From assembly GCF_015207425.1 (NCBI RefSeq), contig NZ_JADEWZ010000006.1, positions 1 through 64,000 on the forward strand: a stretch of DNA of 64,000 bases, given 5' to 3'. Position 1 is the stretch's first letter; every line of letters starts with the position of its first letter. The stretch comes from Lusitaniella coriacea LEGE 07157. Its GTDB lineage: Bacteria; Cyanobacteriota; Cyanobacteriia; Cyanobacteriales; Spirulinaceae. Both the position numbers and the translations under genes were made by a program. This document shows positions 63,501 to 64,000 of this stretch, in pieces. The notes beneath the pieces are model-generated. The model had not been told where the DNA came from, searched no databases, and saw nothing but the letters and a program-made list of their open reading frames with translations.

Positions 63501-64000
63501 CCCATAATTGGCACGCGGATGAATTGACTTGCAAAAATCGTCCGTTGGGTGCGATGAGACACATCGCAATCGTGGTGGTTTCAAAGGCGTTTCTAAAACG
63601 CTGTTCGCTTTGTCGCAAGTCTTCTGCGCGTTCGGCAACTTGTTGCTCTAGGGTACGCCGATAATTGGCGAGGAATTGTTCTGCTTTTTTGCGTTTGCTA
63701 ATCTCAATAAAGGTCGCGATCGCGTAAACCACTTTTCCTTGGCTGTCAAAAATTGGCGTGGCGCGAACTTCACAAGGAATGCGCTGTCCGCCAGACTCCA
63801 GCTCAATATCCTCAAAAGTGACATTTTCCCCCTCTAGCGCTCGCACCAGAGGCAATTGAGTTTTGGGGTATAAGTGTTCGGTTTTCGCTCGGTAAAATTG
63901 GTAAGCGGTTGCGCTTTGGGGTAAGGTGTCTTCGCCCAGCAAATTCCGAGCGGTTTGGTTGAAATAAGTACTTTTCCCATCGGGTTGGTGAACGGTTACG
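60547..64000 (-). CDS. Hybrid sensor histidine kinase (PAS x4, GAF, HisKA, HATPase, REC), N-terminus outside the window
   Basis: The frame is open to the right edge, so the N-terminus lies outside; 1150 codons are visible. Order: partial PAS (YFNQTARNLLGED), coiled helix, second PAS (FRNAFETTTIAMCLIAPNG), a LOV-like PAS (SIVYANSGFERLTGY, then FWQQLTVTPVRDKDGNLTHF) whose photoreactive Cys position is Phe, a fourth PAS, GAF, HisKA with LANMSHELRTPLNAIIG, HATPase (LLGNAIKFTQ, VEDTGVGI, GTGLGLTLS), and a receiver domain (ILVADDKENN, phospho-acceptor Asp in LILMDMRMPVLDG, Lys in EFIRKPF). The C-terminal 100 residues could hold an Hpt-like helix. Membrane segments are absent in the visible part. 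Confidence 0.93.
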   Translation of the reverse strand, partial: VTVHQPDGKSTYFNQTARNLLGEDTLPQSATAYQFYRAKTEHLYPKTQLPLVRALEGENVTFEDIELESGGQRIPCEVRATPIFDSQGKVVYAIATFIEISKRKKAEQFLANYRRTLEQQVAERAEDLRQSEQRFRNAFETTTIAMCLIAPNGRFLQVNSSACQLWGYSEEELLFMNFQDITHPDDLEANYKQFEALSAGEINYYHLEKRYICKNGDIVWVRLSVSLVRDSQEQPLYFIAHIQDITENKHAQKRLQLLERAIATSENGVLIANAQSSQNSIVYANSGFERLTGYATAEIDRYNFRSLPGVNPNQRGFEELQQALDGGHAAQVALCTTRKDGTEFWQQLTVTPVRDKDGNLTHFIGVQTDISQQLATEERLRHQEALLQSINQASPLGMYVSDCQDERVLFFNPQFCKIWQLEELADPLQQKTFNHENIIDACVERIDLKTFVPSSQPLELSRDRPLIEDEIPLLDGRTIRRIYGLVRDDEQYFGKLYLFEDITERKRIEKALRLISEGTASQTGSEFFATCVRYLAQVLNIQYTFITELIDDKQCQLKMLAFWTGAELGKNITYDPIGTPCAEVLEGLLSYYSENVQQHFPQDRLFVELEIEGYWGIPLQDSQGQILGHLAIMDTVPLQVTLKQERILKIFAARAGAELERKNFEVALQQAKEAAEAANRAKSAFLANMSHELRTPLNAIIGFSQLLTHSNNFASDERHNLEIIHRSGDHLLTLINQILDLSKIDAGRTTVNLTEFNLTHLLDDLYNLFALKTRRNGLELNFDRGTDVPEYICTDELKLRQILINLLGNAIKFTQGGGITLRVSFSFRTLYFEVEDTGVGIAPEDIKQLFEPFVQTASGKKVQEGTGLGLTLSRQFVQLLGGKIDLNSRVGQGTTVKFTIDAIAVEGKLKKKDVSNRRAIALAPNQPRYKILVADDKENNRQLLLKLLHPLGFDLREAQNGQEALDLWQQWQPHLILMDMRMPVLDGYEATQKIRERQLQADRKPDEQTVPTIVVAVTASAFEEQKAEILAAGCDEFIRKPFAEQDILNVIQQNLGVRYLYDAEETASKSMGDEERSLDSEPCAIAPTDLMGLPADWLADFRYAALACNQKHVQVLINEIRPQRDTIAQGLLDLASEYRFDLILELLDRV

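Overview
This window is a piece of a cyanobacterial chromosome, most likely from a filamentous species. The evidence is the very dense HIP1 palindrome (GCGATCGC and near variants) and several genes typical of the phylum: NdhL of the photosynthetic NDH-1 complex, a phylloquinone-pathway DHNA-CoA thioesterase, a TxlA/HCF164-type thioredoxin, a carotenoid oxygenase, Uma2 and CHAT proteins, and multidomain kinases. Two genes resemble the hormogonium-polysaccharide proteins HpsN and HpsL, which points to a motile filament. Short heptamer tandem repeats and dispersed palindromic elements occupy many gaps.

Layout. 1-5.3 kb: the start of a secreted protein, a carotenoid oxygenase, transketolase, DHNA-CoA thioesterase, tRNA-Asn and TxlA. 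5.4-11 kb: a giant Ser/Thr kinase-ATPase-GAF-histidine kinase fusion. 11-14.7 kb: a low-HIP1, AT-richer three-gene cluster (heme-oxygenase-like diiron oxidase, FOXRED2-like flavoprotein, methyltransferase). The flavoprotein and the methyltransferase share a duplicated 60-residue module. This is the best candidate for an undescribed system. 15-22.2 kb: intronless tRNA-Leu(UAA), ndhL-DUF3007, an AI-2E type permease, glutathionyl-hydroquinone reductase, Uma2, a PGM1-type ATP-grasp ligase and a queE-queD operon. 22.2-28.8 kb: an SH3-like duplicated protein, moaA, aroB, an internally deleted insertion sequence, TRAP permease genes without a binding-protein gene, and a DUF4327-like protein.

28.9-34.5 kb is a phosphorylation-signalling block: an FHA/4-Cys Ser/Thr kinase and a PP2C phosphatase carrying zinc ribbons and a kinase-like remnant, followed by tlyA and a zinc-ribbon membrane protein. 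34.9-46.2 kb holds two TPR-CHAT proteins, a truncated CDF transporter, proS, a FecR-domain protein, a pilin-G/H-like lipoprotein and a 58-residue Cys-rich protein that starts at TTG. 46.2-52.5 kb: dynamin-like GTPase, pepP, rsgA, a two-TM protein and dapB. 52.7-60.3 kb: HpsN-like glycosyltransferase, GNAT, HpsL-like membrane protein, glmM, two conserved cyanobacterial proteins and a malate:quinone oxidoreductase-like flavoprotein. The window ends inside a PAS/LOV-like hybrid histidine kinase.

Most genes are housekeeping or regulatory and are transcribed singly or in pairs. The clearest functional couplings are queE-queD, dctQ-dctM, ndhL-DUF3007, the kinase/phosphatase pair and the oxidase-flavoprotein-methyltransferase cluster. 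At least two families of short non-autonomous inverted-repeat elements (four and three copies) sit between genes, often at operon ends. All functional calls are read from motifs by eye; no database search was run.
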